Positions 1-11,725 of a stretch of DNA of 64,000 nucleotides are shown piece by piece (position 1 is the first letter of the stretch; the number at the start of each line of letters is the position of its first letter). A program made the position numbers and the translations under genes. The notes under the pieces are model-generated. The model saw only the letters and a program-made list of their open reading frames with translations. It was not told where the DNA came from and did not search any database. The stretch is from positions 32,860,001-32,924,000 of the forward strand of contig OY292278.1 in the NCBI GenBank assembly GCA_958496175.1, read 5' to 3'. This stretch comes from Sisyra terminalis. Lineage: Eukaryota > Arthropoda > Insecta > Neuroptera > Sisyridae.

Positions 1-1046
1 AAGAACTAGGCATTATATTTATTTCCGATTTGGTAAATTTTCAAAAAAAATAAAAAGCCTATAAAAAATCCAATTCGATTCACGCCGAATAACCGAGAGG
101 TAAAATGGGGTACGAAGAGCAGGCAAGTGAGTATATCGAAAGCGTAGAATGGCGTGGTCCCTTATCGTTGATCCAGATAATTTATTTCATTATCTCGTCA
201 ACTAATCTAAATGATATTTCCAAATGTAATATATCATTATAATCTTTGAAAAGCATCTCTCTCTCATTGTGCCTTATCCACACATACATTTTGATCAAGA
301 TAAAATATGCGCTCTTATCTTTCATTAAATCTTAATGATATTTTCAAAAGCTTATCTTTTTTATTTATCAACACACAACAATCTAATAGAGCGAGCATCT
401 TATCTGCTCGTAGCTCCGCTAAAGATTTATTCATCTACAAATATCCATATGTGTGATCGTTATTATGAATATATCCGGCAGGAAAATACAATGGACTGAG
501 AAAATAAAGCACGCCAACACGAGGCCAGGACGAACGAAAGGCGTACCTCCATTCCCCATAACACTCAAATTCAGCCGATGACGCAGCCAAAATCCAGTTT
601 TGAATTCTTTCAATTTAATCACATACCATAAAATGCACAATATATTAAAATTTTTGCGCGGACTTATCTTCTCCATCGTAGTTTATTTGTGCTTTGAATT
701 AAAATTAAAAATCATGTTAAAGATTTTACTATTAAAAAGTTAACATTTACGACCAATTTGAATTCCTTGACTCGCTAATCTAAATTTACATTTATTTTAT
801 TGCATCACTCTTTTAAGTAAAAGTATTGGAATTGCCTTTAAATGGCTTTTTTCGAAATTAAACTAAACCATAAAAAATTTTATTGCAAACATTTTTGTAA
901 TGAATCTTCTACAACCAATAGCAAATTCTATTTGTTTTGTTTCGGTCAACAAGTATCACATTTCAAACAATTCTGATTTTCTTCAAGTTGTACTGATATG
1001 CAGCTAGGTCGTCCAAAAAATAAATAAAGGTCAGTTTACATAAAAC
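1..1046. other. AT-rich sequence, nothing recognised
   Basis: No coding motif, repeat pair or RNA gene was recognised. A slightly GC-richer patch near 500-600 contains only a chance open frame. Confidence 0.4.
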
Positions 1047-2015
1047 CAGTGTTTCTCAGCCATTTTAAACCACTTCTTCTTCGTCCAAAGAGTCCGACGT
1101 GTAGTTGCTATACTGGATGTTGATCTTAAACTAGATTTGTAATCCCAAGACGAAGTTTGGAGAACCTTAACACTACAACTTTACGTTTATTGTGTTCCCT
1201 GGGCCCTTACTTCATCAATTGTAAACCAAATAGGCGAGAAAATATTAGCAACAGACGAACAAGAGGTTGTTCGACTAGTTCAATACTGATATCGAAGATT
1301 CTCAACTCTTTTAGTCGTCATACTGACAAAGTGCTGCATTCCAAAGAAATGTGAGAAGCATTTTTATTCTCTGTCTGACAAAATTTACATATCGGAGGAT
1401 TTAAGAGTACCCCAATAGTATAAAGAAACTTTTTCAGGTCACAGTGTATCGAGGATTGCTCCTGATCCTGAATGACCTACCGAACTGTATCTTTCCCGGA
1501 TCTTCCACCCTGTAATACTTAAAATTCAGTTCCCAAGTCTGGATTTATTATTATTATCGTCTAGAGAATTGATCCCATTTTCTTTCTCCTTCTGACCTAA
1601 CATGTGCTATAAATCTTTCACTTCAAATCTTTCGTCACCCGGAGAACTTTAAAATTCGCTCATTAATGTGCTTTCTGTGTGCTGTCCCTTTGCTGTCCAT
1701 GGGACTTGGAGCTCCTAAGCCCAAGGTTCACCTAATTCCCTCTATAATTCTTCACACATAAATAAAACTTTATATCAAGTTTCTAAACAATTCATTTAAA
1801 TGTTGTGTACATTTAGTTTCAAATTTCCCCTTTTGATTACCAAATCTTTCTTCCTCCTTGAAGCATAAGTCCCACGTTGAGAAACCCAATACTGAAAAGA
1901 ATTGTAAGTTTTCTTTCACTATTCCTCACCCTTTCTATTTGGGCAATCACTGATACCCTATGATAAAGTTTTAGCATCCACTGTGAGACAATACCGCTTC
2001 GGTTGGGAACCACTA
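1047..2015. mobile_element. Decayed hAT-type DNA transposon
   Basis: The left edge CAGTGTTTCTCAGCC (1047) and the right edge GGTTGGGAACCACTA (ending 2015) form an imperfect inverted pair of the CAGNGTTTCTCAACC type seen at hAT ends. A second inward end-like string, GTTGAGAAAC, sits at about 1877, suggesting a nested or rearranged copy. The internal kilobase is GC-richer than its surroundings and full of stops in every frame, so any transposase is dead. No 8-bp target duplication could be matched at the outer edges, so the exact limits are uncertain. Confidence 0.5.
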
Positions 2016-3180
2016 ATCTATATTAATATATGAAATTTAAAAATCTGTTAATGTTTGTAACAATGTGATCTGTCAATTTTTGACTCCATTTTGAAAAAAA
2101 AATATAAGTATCAATATACTTTAACTCCAAAGTTGACAATTCTTAAGTTTTTGTTTGTATGTATTTCTTGTTTTAATTCAACAACAGATATACCGATTTT
2201 GATGACATTTGGTATTCAAGAATAACGTTTTGTTTCACTTACAACTATTATGGACATATACAACAAGAAGAGAAACATAAACGAGGGATCGTTTTTATAC
2301 AAGTAAAGAATGAGGCTACATAATCGTGTGAAGCATTGTTTACTTGCCAATTTAAAATGGTTAAGAACTTTATTTAAACTTATAATCGGTGAAATATTTT
2401 GGGGATGTAAACTTTTTAAAGATGAAAAACTGTAAAAATTGTTTCCGATCGAACTTTTGGTTTTGGCAGATTTCGAAGCTGGATTGATGTTTGAATAATC
2501 TTTTCGTTTCGGTGGAAAAACAAATGAGACTACGACAGTAATCGAAACTATATTCATGAGCTTGTGTAACTTTTATAAGCATTAGACGTAGTAAAAGCTC
2601 CAGTGTAGTGTATATTTATTAATGGTATCGGTTATTGAACCGATACCAATTGAGTTGTTCTTAATGGCAAACTATTAGTATTGAGTAAAAACATACAAAA
2701 AATTATTAAATAGTTAATGGAATTTTCTTAAAAGGAAGCCTTAAGTACTTAAATTTAAATAGATATTCAATTAGCAAAAAAACGACATTAATTTCAATTA
2801 GTAGTTGGTTGAAATTTTGCATCAGAATTGAAATATATTTTACTGTTTATATACATCTAACTACAAAAATTCCCAGTCTAAAAATTAATTTCATTTGGTT
2901 AATCTCGAAGCTTTTTCTAGGGAGACGCTTACATGGCGAAAAAATAAATTAAATTAATAAATTCATTTTAAAAAAATTACCCTTATGAAAATAAAGATTT
3001 TTATCGTTTCGAACGAGAAAAAAGGCGTTTTGTATGGGGGTGTTAGTATTGAGCTCGTTTATTATAAAGCATATTCTCTTATCTACCTGTCTGTTATTTA
3101 TAAGGCGATATGGAGATGAAAACCCCACCCTTGTCAAATGTAGTGTTTATATCCCCGAAAATATTATATGATTCAGATGA
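2016..3180. other. AT-rich intronic sequence with one short perfect hairpin
   Basis: No gene was seen. An 11-bp perfect inverted repeat with a 4-base loop (TGGTATCGGTT at 2623-2633, its complement at 2638-2648) is the only structured element noticed. Confidence 0.4.
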
Positions 3181-3189
3181 TATTTATGA

Positions 3190-3520
3190 AAATAAATTGA
3201 ATTTACGTATCTGGACCACATCGAAGAGATGAAACTGGGTGAGATGGTCCCATTCCACGCTAAGTCTTCGAGTACATTGAAAATCGGAATCCCACCGTAG
3301 TCGGTTTTCAGATAAGTTTATAATAAGTGATCGTATGTCGGCTTTCCAAATGTATTCCACACGTATATGGGAGAACCCGGTGTTCATTTCCTGTGGGATA
3401 GCGTCGTCGTCATTCTCATCGGCATCGTCTAACGGCGTTGCGCCCACCCCATACGATTATTGTTGCTCTACGTGTTACAAACGCTCTGCGTTGGTCCTTC
3501 TATTTCAGATTGAAATATCC
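3190..3520. other. GC-richer island, possible exon or enhancer
   Basis: This stretch stands out from the AT-rich surroundings. It is open on the minus strand from about 3456 to 3184 (acidic start ADENDDD, then residues such as WKADIRS and RRLSVEW), but there is no initiator ATG at the start and a stop lies just upstream. The plus strand is also partly open. A minus-strand acceptor CCCACAG near 3388 is possible, but joining the FOG-like exon to it in phase meets a stop within about 30 codons. It may be old transposon coding sequence, an enhancer, or an exon of another transcript. Confidence 0.25.
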
Positions 3521-3870
3521 TTTCTATTTCTCCTAGTCCTTTCTGATTGTGGTAATATATAGGAGTAGGGGATTTGCCGTTCCTGTTAAATTCACTTACT
3601 GTTTCTGTTCCTGCTTTGATTGTGATATTCAATGAACTGTTTTCGGTGACTATTGTTTACCGATGAGGTGATTTTATTAACGTGACCATTCAAATGTTCC
3701 AATCGAAAATTACGACAGAAAGCTTTTTGATTTTATTCACCCATTGGAATCATCTTAAATTGAGAGATTGCCTCTTGGAAAATTTAAAATAAAATATGAA
3801 AATCAAAAATAATTGAATAAAAGGTATGTTTCTGCATAGGAAACTAAAGTGTATATGAGTTTAAGTTATT

Positions 3871-4740
3871 CGTAGCCTCCAGGTGACCGAGTGGCCAAGG
3901 TAGCTGCTCCAAAATTGATACACGGAAAAAAATTATATAAAAAATTATGAAATAATATAATATAATATATAATAGTATAATAAATAATATAATATAAATA
4001 ATAATAATATAGAAAATTTACTGTATTATATAAGAGAGCAGGACCTGAACTAACGTTTTATTCTTTTAACAATGTCGTATCGTAAATTTCGAAATAGCAG
4101 AAATTCTTTACCGACTAATAACTGTTTCTTATTGAAATATCGTAAAATTTACGAAAGTTAGTAGAACTGTTTGCTGTTATACTTCTTTTTTATTTCTTAC
4201 GTAAACTGAAATTTTGTTCCCAGTATAGTATTATTAATACCTTAAACATTAAGTGATGAATTCTTAATGATTCATTTGTTCAGGTTTGTGATAATAAGAA
4301 GTTGCTTCAACTAGCATCAATATGCTTATAAAAATAGTTCATAAATAAGCTTATACATACTCAAACAAAGTCAATCGTGTATGTATTTCTTGAGAAGTCA
4401 GAGAGTACGGATAGTAGAAGTACTTCTGTCCCTTTTACTCGTATATGTTGAGAATGCATATTTACTTGCACTCACAGAAGATAACAATATAATTCTATAA
4501 TTTCTAAAATGCTACTTGTTGCAGAAAAAAATTGTTGTAATTACGATGTTAAAACGTAAAAATTAAAATGTAATTGAGAAATTTGTAGTGTTACTATCGT
4601 AATTATTTTTCGTGTAGATGCTAGATTCGGTCGGGTCAAATCGAGAAAAATTTCGATATTTCTCGATTTACGGTTTTTTATTAACTCTAGGGTCGCCCAA
4701 GCCTTGGTAGTAACAAAGCGATGGTAAATAACAATAAAAC
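3871..4740 (+). mobile_element. tRNA-derived SINE, split by an inserted TIR element
   Basis: The head (3871-3920) carries GTAGCCTCCAGGTGACCGAG and continues GTGGCCAAGG, a box A like that of tRNA-Ser/Leu. The body and tail resume at 4615 and match the other copies (TTTCTCGATTTACGG, then AAAGCGATGGTAAATA). The two halves are separated by 694 bp (3921-4614) with TA at each junction. Removing the insert restores the head-to-box-B order seen in the copy at 27068. Further copies lie at 7317, 27068, 47703 and 61720. Confidence 0.65.
3921..4614. mobile_element. Non-autonomous Tc1/mariner-like TIR element inserted in a SINE
   Basis: The ends are CACGGAAAAA on the left and TTTTTCGTG on the right, an inverted pair, flanked by TA on both sides (3919-3920 and 4615-4616). 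The inside is non-coding and starts with an AT-only low-complexity run (about 3930-4010). The insertion interrupts the SINE described at 3871-4740, so it is younger than that SINE. TA duplication and short TIRs suggest the Tc1/mariner superfamily; no transposase is present. Confidence 0.6.
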
Positions 4741-6944
4741 ATTGATCGTTTTGATAATACATAGACTATAATAATTTAAAGTGTTTGAAAAAATTCAAAA
4801 TTTAAAGTGTCAATTTAAAAAATGTTCTAAACTGATACCAAAACATAATGTAGTAGTTAGTTTTTAATTTTACTTGACAAAATTTAAAAAACTTTCAATT
4901 AAAAATGCACAGAAAAATCGTTAAATTCTAAATGACTAAAACGATTTCTTATTGGCCTGGCATTAAAAGGATATCACAATTCAAAACTTCAAAATTTCAT
5001 GGACGTTTTCCTATGATAAATGTATTTAAGCACAAATAGTAAGGTTGTTTAAATCGTTTAAACATTAAGTCATTGGTTTAAATCATTTCTATGGCGAAAA
5101 ATTGTGAAAAATATCAAAAATTGTGTAAATTATTACTATTTCTATGGTAACCGCTCAATAATCTGTTTGTATCTTAGTTTCAGTACTCGTACTGATGCGT
5201 ACTGTGACGTCACATATGACCCATAGGCGCACCCATCGTTTTCGAAGTCTCATTTGTTCATTAAAATTAAAACTATTTTCCTGCTAAGATAATTTTTTTC
5301 ATAACTAAAAATTGATATTTCCTCACATTAATAATGTCCTTGATCGATTAAAAAAATAAAAAAAATGTGCATATGGTCTATTGAATTTAACGAATTATGA
5401 TGTGTGGATCCCGAATTTTCGTTAAGGCAATTTATTTCTTGCTGTAAGGAATTAATTAAAAATGATTTATCTTGATTTTGGCTCAATTTAAATGCAAAAT
5501 TACAGCACATTTAGCTCGTATCAATTACTGGTGCAAAATAGGCTAATAAATATTTAAAGAGAAAAGCACATTTTGGGGTATGTAATTAAGATTTTTGTTG
5601 TTCTAACGTTAATACATTCTTACCGGATATGGTTCATATAATATATTTTTTTAAAAATGTGAAAAAAAATGTTTTAATATTCTATAATCTGACACATCTT
5701 TTCATTAAAAAATTAACACAACAAGTTGGCGAACGGGGATGTGAAATGGAAGCATATGGTCGGGTTTGGTGTGGAAACGAGAAGGGTATTTAATAATCAT
5801 ATTTAGTAAATTACGCGGGTGTTGTTTGGATAATTAAAATTAAAAAATCTCATAATTTCTAGACAGTAACATAATTTTCGTCTGCATATTTTCTACGCGG
5901 AGCGTTTTGGCATTGCGATTACGTGTGGACTTTTTTGTAATATAAGACGGGTGGATTTTTTTTACTGAATAAATATTTTATACAAAAGTGTAACGAGTCG
6001 AGAGTTTTGTTATATTTTATATGGTTTATGTATATACCTTCCTAGACTGGGGGGTTGCATTAATTCCACCACCTTATCTTAATTATTCTTTTAGCTGGAA
6101 ACTTTTATAGTGTTTTTTAAACCTTGGGGAGATTTTATCAATGTATTATCATACGACGCTAGACGCATTGCTTATGCACGTTATCGTGCACTGATCTCGC
6201 ATATATAAAAGTACGACGCCCATATGGAATTCAATGGGCACCACAAACGACGCCCAGCATCGCTCTGGGTACAATATTCGATAATGTTGTACTAAAAGTT
6301 TCATGCAAACTTTGTACCTAGTTAAGCTGTTTCATATTGGTCATTTTTATTTAATATAATGGAATGAAATTGATAAGGAAGAGCTCTTCAGCATTTTTAT
6401 CATTGATTTTTTTCCTCTGTATTAAAATTTTCGAATCACTTTTTTTATGCTTATGTGGCTCGGATAATCGACAGTGATAAAATCGTACTGTCTGAGAAAT
6501 TCGTTTTTCTTTCATGATAGTGAAAAAAAAATAGATAAAATATACGATTCAAACACAATATCCGGATTTTTTCATGTTTTGCACTTTTCATATTTTTCAA
6601 TAACAGTAAAAAAAAAAATGACATAATTATTACTATTTCCACTATAATTCACTCTGCCTGAAACATATTAACATTATAAGTAAAAGCAGTTATTCACTAT
6701 CATGTAATAGTAACCTGATATATTATAAACTAATTATAGTTTTGAGTATTTATTTATAACGTTGTAACGAAAAGAAACCCAAAAGAATTGATGAGGGCAA
6801 GAGATTAGTAGTTGAAGACTGATAGGGAGATTGAAACAATAAAAACCAAAGGAAAATGATGAAAATATGAAAATTTATCTTAAGGAGTGCAAATGTGAGG
6901 TGGCTGTAGAGGAAATAAAATAAATGTTTCGATTATTCTAGACA
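4741..6944. other. AT-rich intronic sequence, no gene recognised
   Basis: At 5180-5245 there is a short cluster of CGTACT repeats and a TGACGTCAC site (CRE-like). At 6200-6300 a TATATAAAAG string precedes a GC-richer stretch with two GACGCCCA repeats; this resembles a promoter but nothing transcribed can be placed after it. The rest shows no recognisable feature. Confidence 0.35.
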
Positions 6945-7130
6945 TTCCATTGATTACATTATTGTAGAGTTTCAGATCCTCGATGATGATAAATTGGTAA
7001 AAATATTCAGAGGACTAGGATCAAATAATAATCAGTCAAAACTATTTATTACATGCGCATATAATAAATAGTTTTGACTGATTATTATTTGATCCTAGTC
7101 CTCTGAATATTTTTACCAATTCCATTGATT
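6945..7130. repeat. Perfect 60-bp-arm hairpin (inverted duplication)
   Basis: The arms at 6992-7051 and 7062-7121 are exact reverse complements over 60 bp, separated by a 10-base loop (7052-7061). The 11-mer TTCCATTGATT occurs directly on both sides (6945-6955 and 7120-7130). Perfect identity implies a recent origin, for example template switching, or an assembly artefact. If transcribed with the host intron, either strand would fold into a long dsRNA hairpin. There are no transposon ends. Confidence 0.8.
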
Positions 7131-7316
7131 GTTTTTGACAAAAGCTTATTTTTTGTAGAGAAATTTAAAGAACGACTTGCTCGGAAATAAAAATTAGAAT
7201 TGAATTGAAATTTAGCTCACTTAAAAGTGATTTAATTTGAAATATACCTGAAGTTTAATTGGTCTTAAAGTGACAAAAGTAAATGACTAATAATTATTAT
7301 GTTGCCTAATGGTATA

Positions 7317-7425
7317 GGTTTGAATCAAAGCAAACTTTCGATATTTCTTGATTTACGGATTTTTATTAACCTTAAAGTCACTAAAGACCTAGGTAGTTAT
7401 AAAGCGACGGTAATTAATAATGAAA
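7317..7425 (+). mobile_element. 5'-truncated copy of the SINE family
   Basis: It begins with a box-B-like GGTTTGAATC, then has the family core TTTCTTGATTTACGG, TTTTTATTAACC, AAAGTCACTAAAGACCTAGG and AAAGCGACGG. The tRNA-like head is missing. Confidence 0.6.
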
Positions 7426-8145
7426 AAATTGTTATATTGGTAAACTGTTATAAATAGGTATCAGTTATTGGGTTTAGTAATAAGTACCAAATGTTAAACA
7501 ATATGTAAACAAATAGGTGTTTACCCCTGTAGTTTGGAGATGCTTTCTCAAATTGCAGTGCCCTGTTAATAGATTTAATAGACTAGTGTTCTGTTATCCT
7601 TATTTCCTAATTTTAGACGACTTTTCCAAGATTTTATTTGCTCATTTTGAGTTCATACGACTATTCATTTTAATTTTGTACAAATTGACATAGTTATAAC
7701 CGGTTTTGTACCTATAAATAGCTTATATAGTTTTTCTTCTTATTTTCCTATCAGCAACTTTAGTTATACAAATAATTGAATTATACCGTCTAGTATTTTC
7801 AGTTCCCAAAGGGATCCTTTTGTGCAAAACAGTATATTTCCATTTAAACAAATCTACAATTCTAGTTATTTTTCCATCTATAGTTCATCTTGAATCTATC
7901 CACATTACATAACAAATCTGTCTATATAAATGTTTTTGTGTATCTACAGGATTTGTAACGTTTTTACCCTTTTATATTTAAGGGTTCGTTAGATTTGTGT
8001 TTAAGATGTAATAACAATTTTTTATACACACGTTTGTTTATTTATTTTACACTACACATTTACTTACTTACGGTTGACGCAATCGAATTATTTTCACTGT
8101 TAACTGAACTGTTCTGAACTGCGTTTGAACTATATAATAACTACT

Positions 8146-8367
8146 ATTTATTTTTTAGCAGGAAAGTGGACTTAAAGGATGTAAATCCATATACTAATTA
8201 TTAATGTGTATCATATAGAAAAAATGTTGCTGTGTTTGAGATGTATACTGTGTACTTTGTATTAAGAAGCCTGATGAAGTTCAAATAAAGGACCGAAACG
8301 TCGCTGAGTTAATAATTAATATATGGATTTACATTCTTTAAGTCCACTTTCCTGCTAAAAAATAAAT
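8146..8367. repeat. Foldback element enclosing a hammerhead-like Penelope/retrozyme motif
   Basis: The arms 8146-8204 and 8309-8367 are inverted copies over 59 bp with two mismatches. The 104-bp centre carries a hammerhead-like motif (see 8260-8314). Inverted terminal copies around a hammerhead are typical of Penelope-like retroelement ends and of small retrozymes derived from them. No reverse transcriptase or GIY-YIG domain lies nearby. Confidence 0.6.
8260..8314 (+). ncRNA. Candidate type I hammerhead ribozyme motif
   Basis: The core is CTGATGA (8271-8277) and GAAA (8295-8298). Stem II is GTTC (8279-8282) with GGAC (8290-8293) around a 7-base loop; the pair next to the core is an A-C mismatch. 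Stem I is AGC (8268-8270) with GCT (8303-8305), then a GA/GAG internal loop, then TATTAA (8260-8265) with TTAATA (8309-8314). Predicted cleavage follows the GTC ending at 8302. Stem III is essentially one pair, a feature known for Penelope and retrozyme hammerheads, which are thought to act as dimers. Activity is inferred from the fold only. Confidence 0.55.
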
Positions 8368-11300
8368 AATATTATGTAAAGTATGGACACAACCAATTTA
8401 TCGATGTATTATAATTGTCTGTGAACTTTTGACTCACTTGACTTGGCTGTCAACCTCCTTATATACGAACCCTGCCTGTTTCTGGAAACTAATAGAAAGT
8501 ATCAGACGCTTCTTGTGTGTCCTATAACTCATAAAATATGCTCAGACATCTTTCAACTCATTCTATTTTCATGGTTCAAAGTCTGAAATTTCCCAAGTCC
8601 ACGACAGACCCATATACATATTTTTCATTGATACAGTGCCACTTAGTACAGTACTAATTATTACTTAAGTATCAGATTCAATTTTTCGACCAAGAAATTC
8701 TTATTGCCTGGAAATTTATGGTTTCATTTTTAATCAGCTTTTAATAATAAAAATTTACATACCAAAGATTTCAGCGACTCAGTCTACTTAAAATATTGTT
8801 TCATTATTATAATTTCACATTATTTTTTTTTTAAATATAAGCATCAAATATTTCAAACATTAATCAACCAATACAAATGATACACTCAAACTGTAATTTG
8901 AGATTTTTTAGATATGATCGAATATGTAGGCTGAAAAAATTTTGAAAACAGAATTAATGAAAAAAAAAATAATGTCTAATAATTTATATGAAACACGATT
9001 ATAATGATTATAGCTCTTTTGCTAATAATATTGTTTTAAATTAAACATAATAGGCTTGGCATTAAACGATTATCGCTCGTAGATATTGACCAAGTTAAGT
9101 TTTATCGTTCAAACATCACCAATTGTTTGAATGAAAATTGATTCTCATATGAATAAAATGAAATTTCGCTTATCAAGACCAAGATGTTGCCGGAGGGGAC
9201 ATGTAATTTTATACTTTTTATTATTCATTATCTTCGATTTTTTCGTTTTCTGTATAATTATAAGGAGCTTAAAGAGCTGTACAATGCGAGATGTTAAGAT
9301 TAAATGTTTGTTTTTTTTTCATATATAAATTTTTAGTACAACACGCAGAAAATTAATATGCGTACGCATTGTTATCTGGCTTTTGTACTTAAATATTTAT
9401 GACCTCAACTAAATCTAGAAAGTCTTCGACAAAAACCGATTCTTTCCTGAATGTAATCTAAATGATTTTCATAAGACTATAAATATCAATCAAAAGATTA
9501 ATTTTTAATTTCAATGTATGTGAAGTTGGATGTGTCTTAAATGTGGCTATATATGCCATTTTTATCGCGTCAAGTTCCATTTAATAGATTAGAGTTTTAG
9601 TTCGTTACAGCACGAATTGATTTTGAATGAGATAACAAATAAATATTAACTAATTCTCCGTTATCGTGTTCGTAATTTCTACGAGTTTATTTGCATTTAT
9701 GTAGTTTATAACGTTATATTTATTGATCGATAAGGATGTGGTATTGTGAGTGTAAAAATATTTCGCTTGTTTTGAATTAATTATGAAATTTTAATATTTT
9801 TATTTGCGGTCTTTGCAAAGCAAATTATAATAATTCGGTGGATGATTTTTGTTGTGTTTTGGAGGCCAGCGGTTGAAGCAAAAAATCGCTAGAAAGGCGT
9901 TAATGTGATTTGCTTAGTCATTTAGTTGATATTGAAGTTTGATTGAGGCTATTTTTGTTGTGATGTAATGAATAATATGAATAATATTTGAGTAATTAAG
10001 TTGTCCATTCTAAAATTACTTCTGCCAATTTTGCTTAACGATTATTTGTTTAGTCTAATTTCGGATAACAATAACTACCCATATTGTTCATATGACTAAA
10101 ATAAACTTGAAAGTTGAGACCTCTACAACAAATTTGAACGTTTCAAGGCTTTTTAAGTAAATCTCAACCGAAAATTAACACTTTCTGCTTCAAATATCTA
10201 CAAAATATAAGGAGTCATCCATAGATTACGCACGACAAATTTGGTTCCTTTTAGATTCCTTTCTAATTCCAAATAAGACATTTCTCCACAGAATTATCCA
10301 CATTTTTCTATGGAGAAAAAACCGAAACTAGAAAATATGACCCTATTTTCTATCAAAGTGCCGGTCGGAATTTATGAATGGCTTTTAAATTTACCTATGA
10401 AACTGCTGCCTTCTAGTACTTGTTTTTTATGGTATTTTTTAACATATTTCAATCACTTTTATGTATGTATATCATATTTACTTTGCTAAATGCTCTTTAA
10501 AAATTTTAGAAGTTAAACTTCATTTTTTAATTATAATACAATATTAAACGCATAATTATGCATTTTTAAAAATTGGCATGTTTGTTGCTCTTTCACATAG
10601 AAATGATCTAACATATTGTCGAAGCATAACTAAAACTAACCGAGTCAAATTTGATCCAACTGATATACAAAACAAAACAATTTAAATTAACCCGAAAATA
10701 AATCTAGTAATCAAGTGACTAACAAATGATCAAGAATTTAGCCAAAAATATATAATTCTTTAGAAATTTTGGTTTTCATGGTTCCAAACCTTAAATTCCA
10801 AATACTTTGAAACACTAAAAGACAACGAGGCCAGTTTTTGTTTGTCGTCGAAAAATTTTAAGAAAATATTTTTAGTAGGTAATTACAGTTCAAATTAAAC
10901 GATTTAAACTTAAAGCACACAACTACTTAAATTATGTGCTCTAGGAATGTGAACAAAATAATCGATTAATTAAGAATCGATGATTGTTAACTGTCGATTT
11001 AACCTTCCAGATAAAAGTCCAGATAGGATTCCGGGGCGATAAGGAGTACCGGAATGATAAAGTTCTTACTTTTTATACTTTACTATTGGTAGTTATTAAA
11101 AAAGTGGCAATTAATTATTTATCATTTTTAATTCATCAAACTTACCGTAAAGAGAAGAAAAAAAAACAGATTATCTTTCAAATAACCAAAAAAAAAAATC
11201 GATTTTTGTCAAATCGAATATTATTGAAGAGAGAGAAATCGATTTTCTCTCCTCCATGCATATCCCTAATATAAATCTATGATATTAATACTCTGAATGC

Positions 11301-11587
11301 TACAAAATTTATTTAAAGTTAATGGTTTATATAGTGATGACAAATGATCATAAAATTATTTAGATTTTTTATGTAGAATTTATGTAGAATAAAGCTAAAA
11401 TTGGAGCCAGAGCCAAACATTGACTTTGGAGCTGGACCCATATTGTTGGAGTAGGCGCCCGTTTTGATAAAAAGATGAATATAATATAGAAAATTTGAGC
11501 CACGAATTTAGAAAAAAATCGACAAAAGAATAATAAAGAATTTATTATGATGAATTATACTAAGGTTTGATATTTGTAACATCTAGA
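8368..11587. other. AT-rich intronic sequence, no gene recognised
   Basis: No domain, repeat pair or RNA gene was seen. Open frames near 9131-9328 and 10984-11274 are short, low-complexity and look like chance. A GGAGCCAGAGCC-rich patch at 11400-11460 is unassigned. Confidence 0.4.
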
Positions 11588-11725
11588 TAGTGACATTTAT
11601 CATCCAGATAAAAGTTTATCCGAAGGATACAGAAAATGTGCGCATTTCTAATATATAAAAGTAATAAGTGTATGATAAATTTGAAGGATTTACCTAGCAG
11701 ATAAACATTTATTTGATTAAGCAGA
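11588..11725 (+). repeat. Copy of a ~150-bp dispersed repeat (family R)
   Basis: It shares TAGTGACATTTATCATCCAG and the later blocks GGATTTACCTAGCAGATAAA and ATTTATTTGAT with copies at 56124-56277 (+), 55718-55865 (-) and 56868-57022 (-), with a shorter one at 62678. It is non-coding and probably a terminal part of a DNA transposon. Confidence 0.55.

Noticed and set aside
3184..3447. 87-codon minus-strand protein with acidic N-terminus
   Set aside because: It starts at GTG, has a stop just upstream, and no donor or family match. Left as an island.
6195..6300. TATATAAAAG as a core promoter
   Set aside because: Such strings are common in DNA this AT-rich, and no transcript or exon can be placed downstream.
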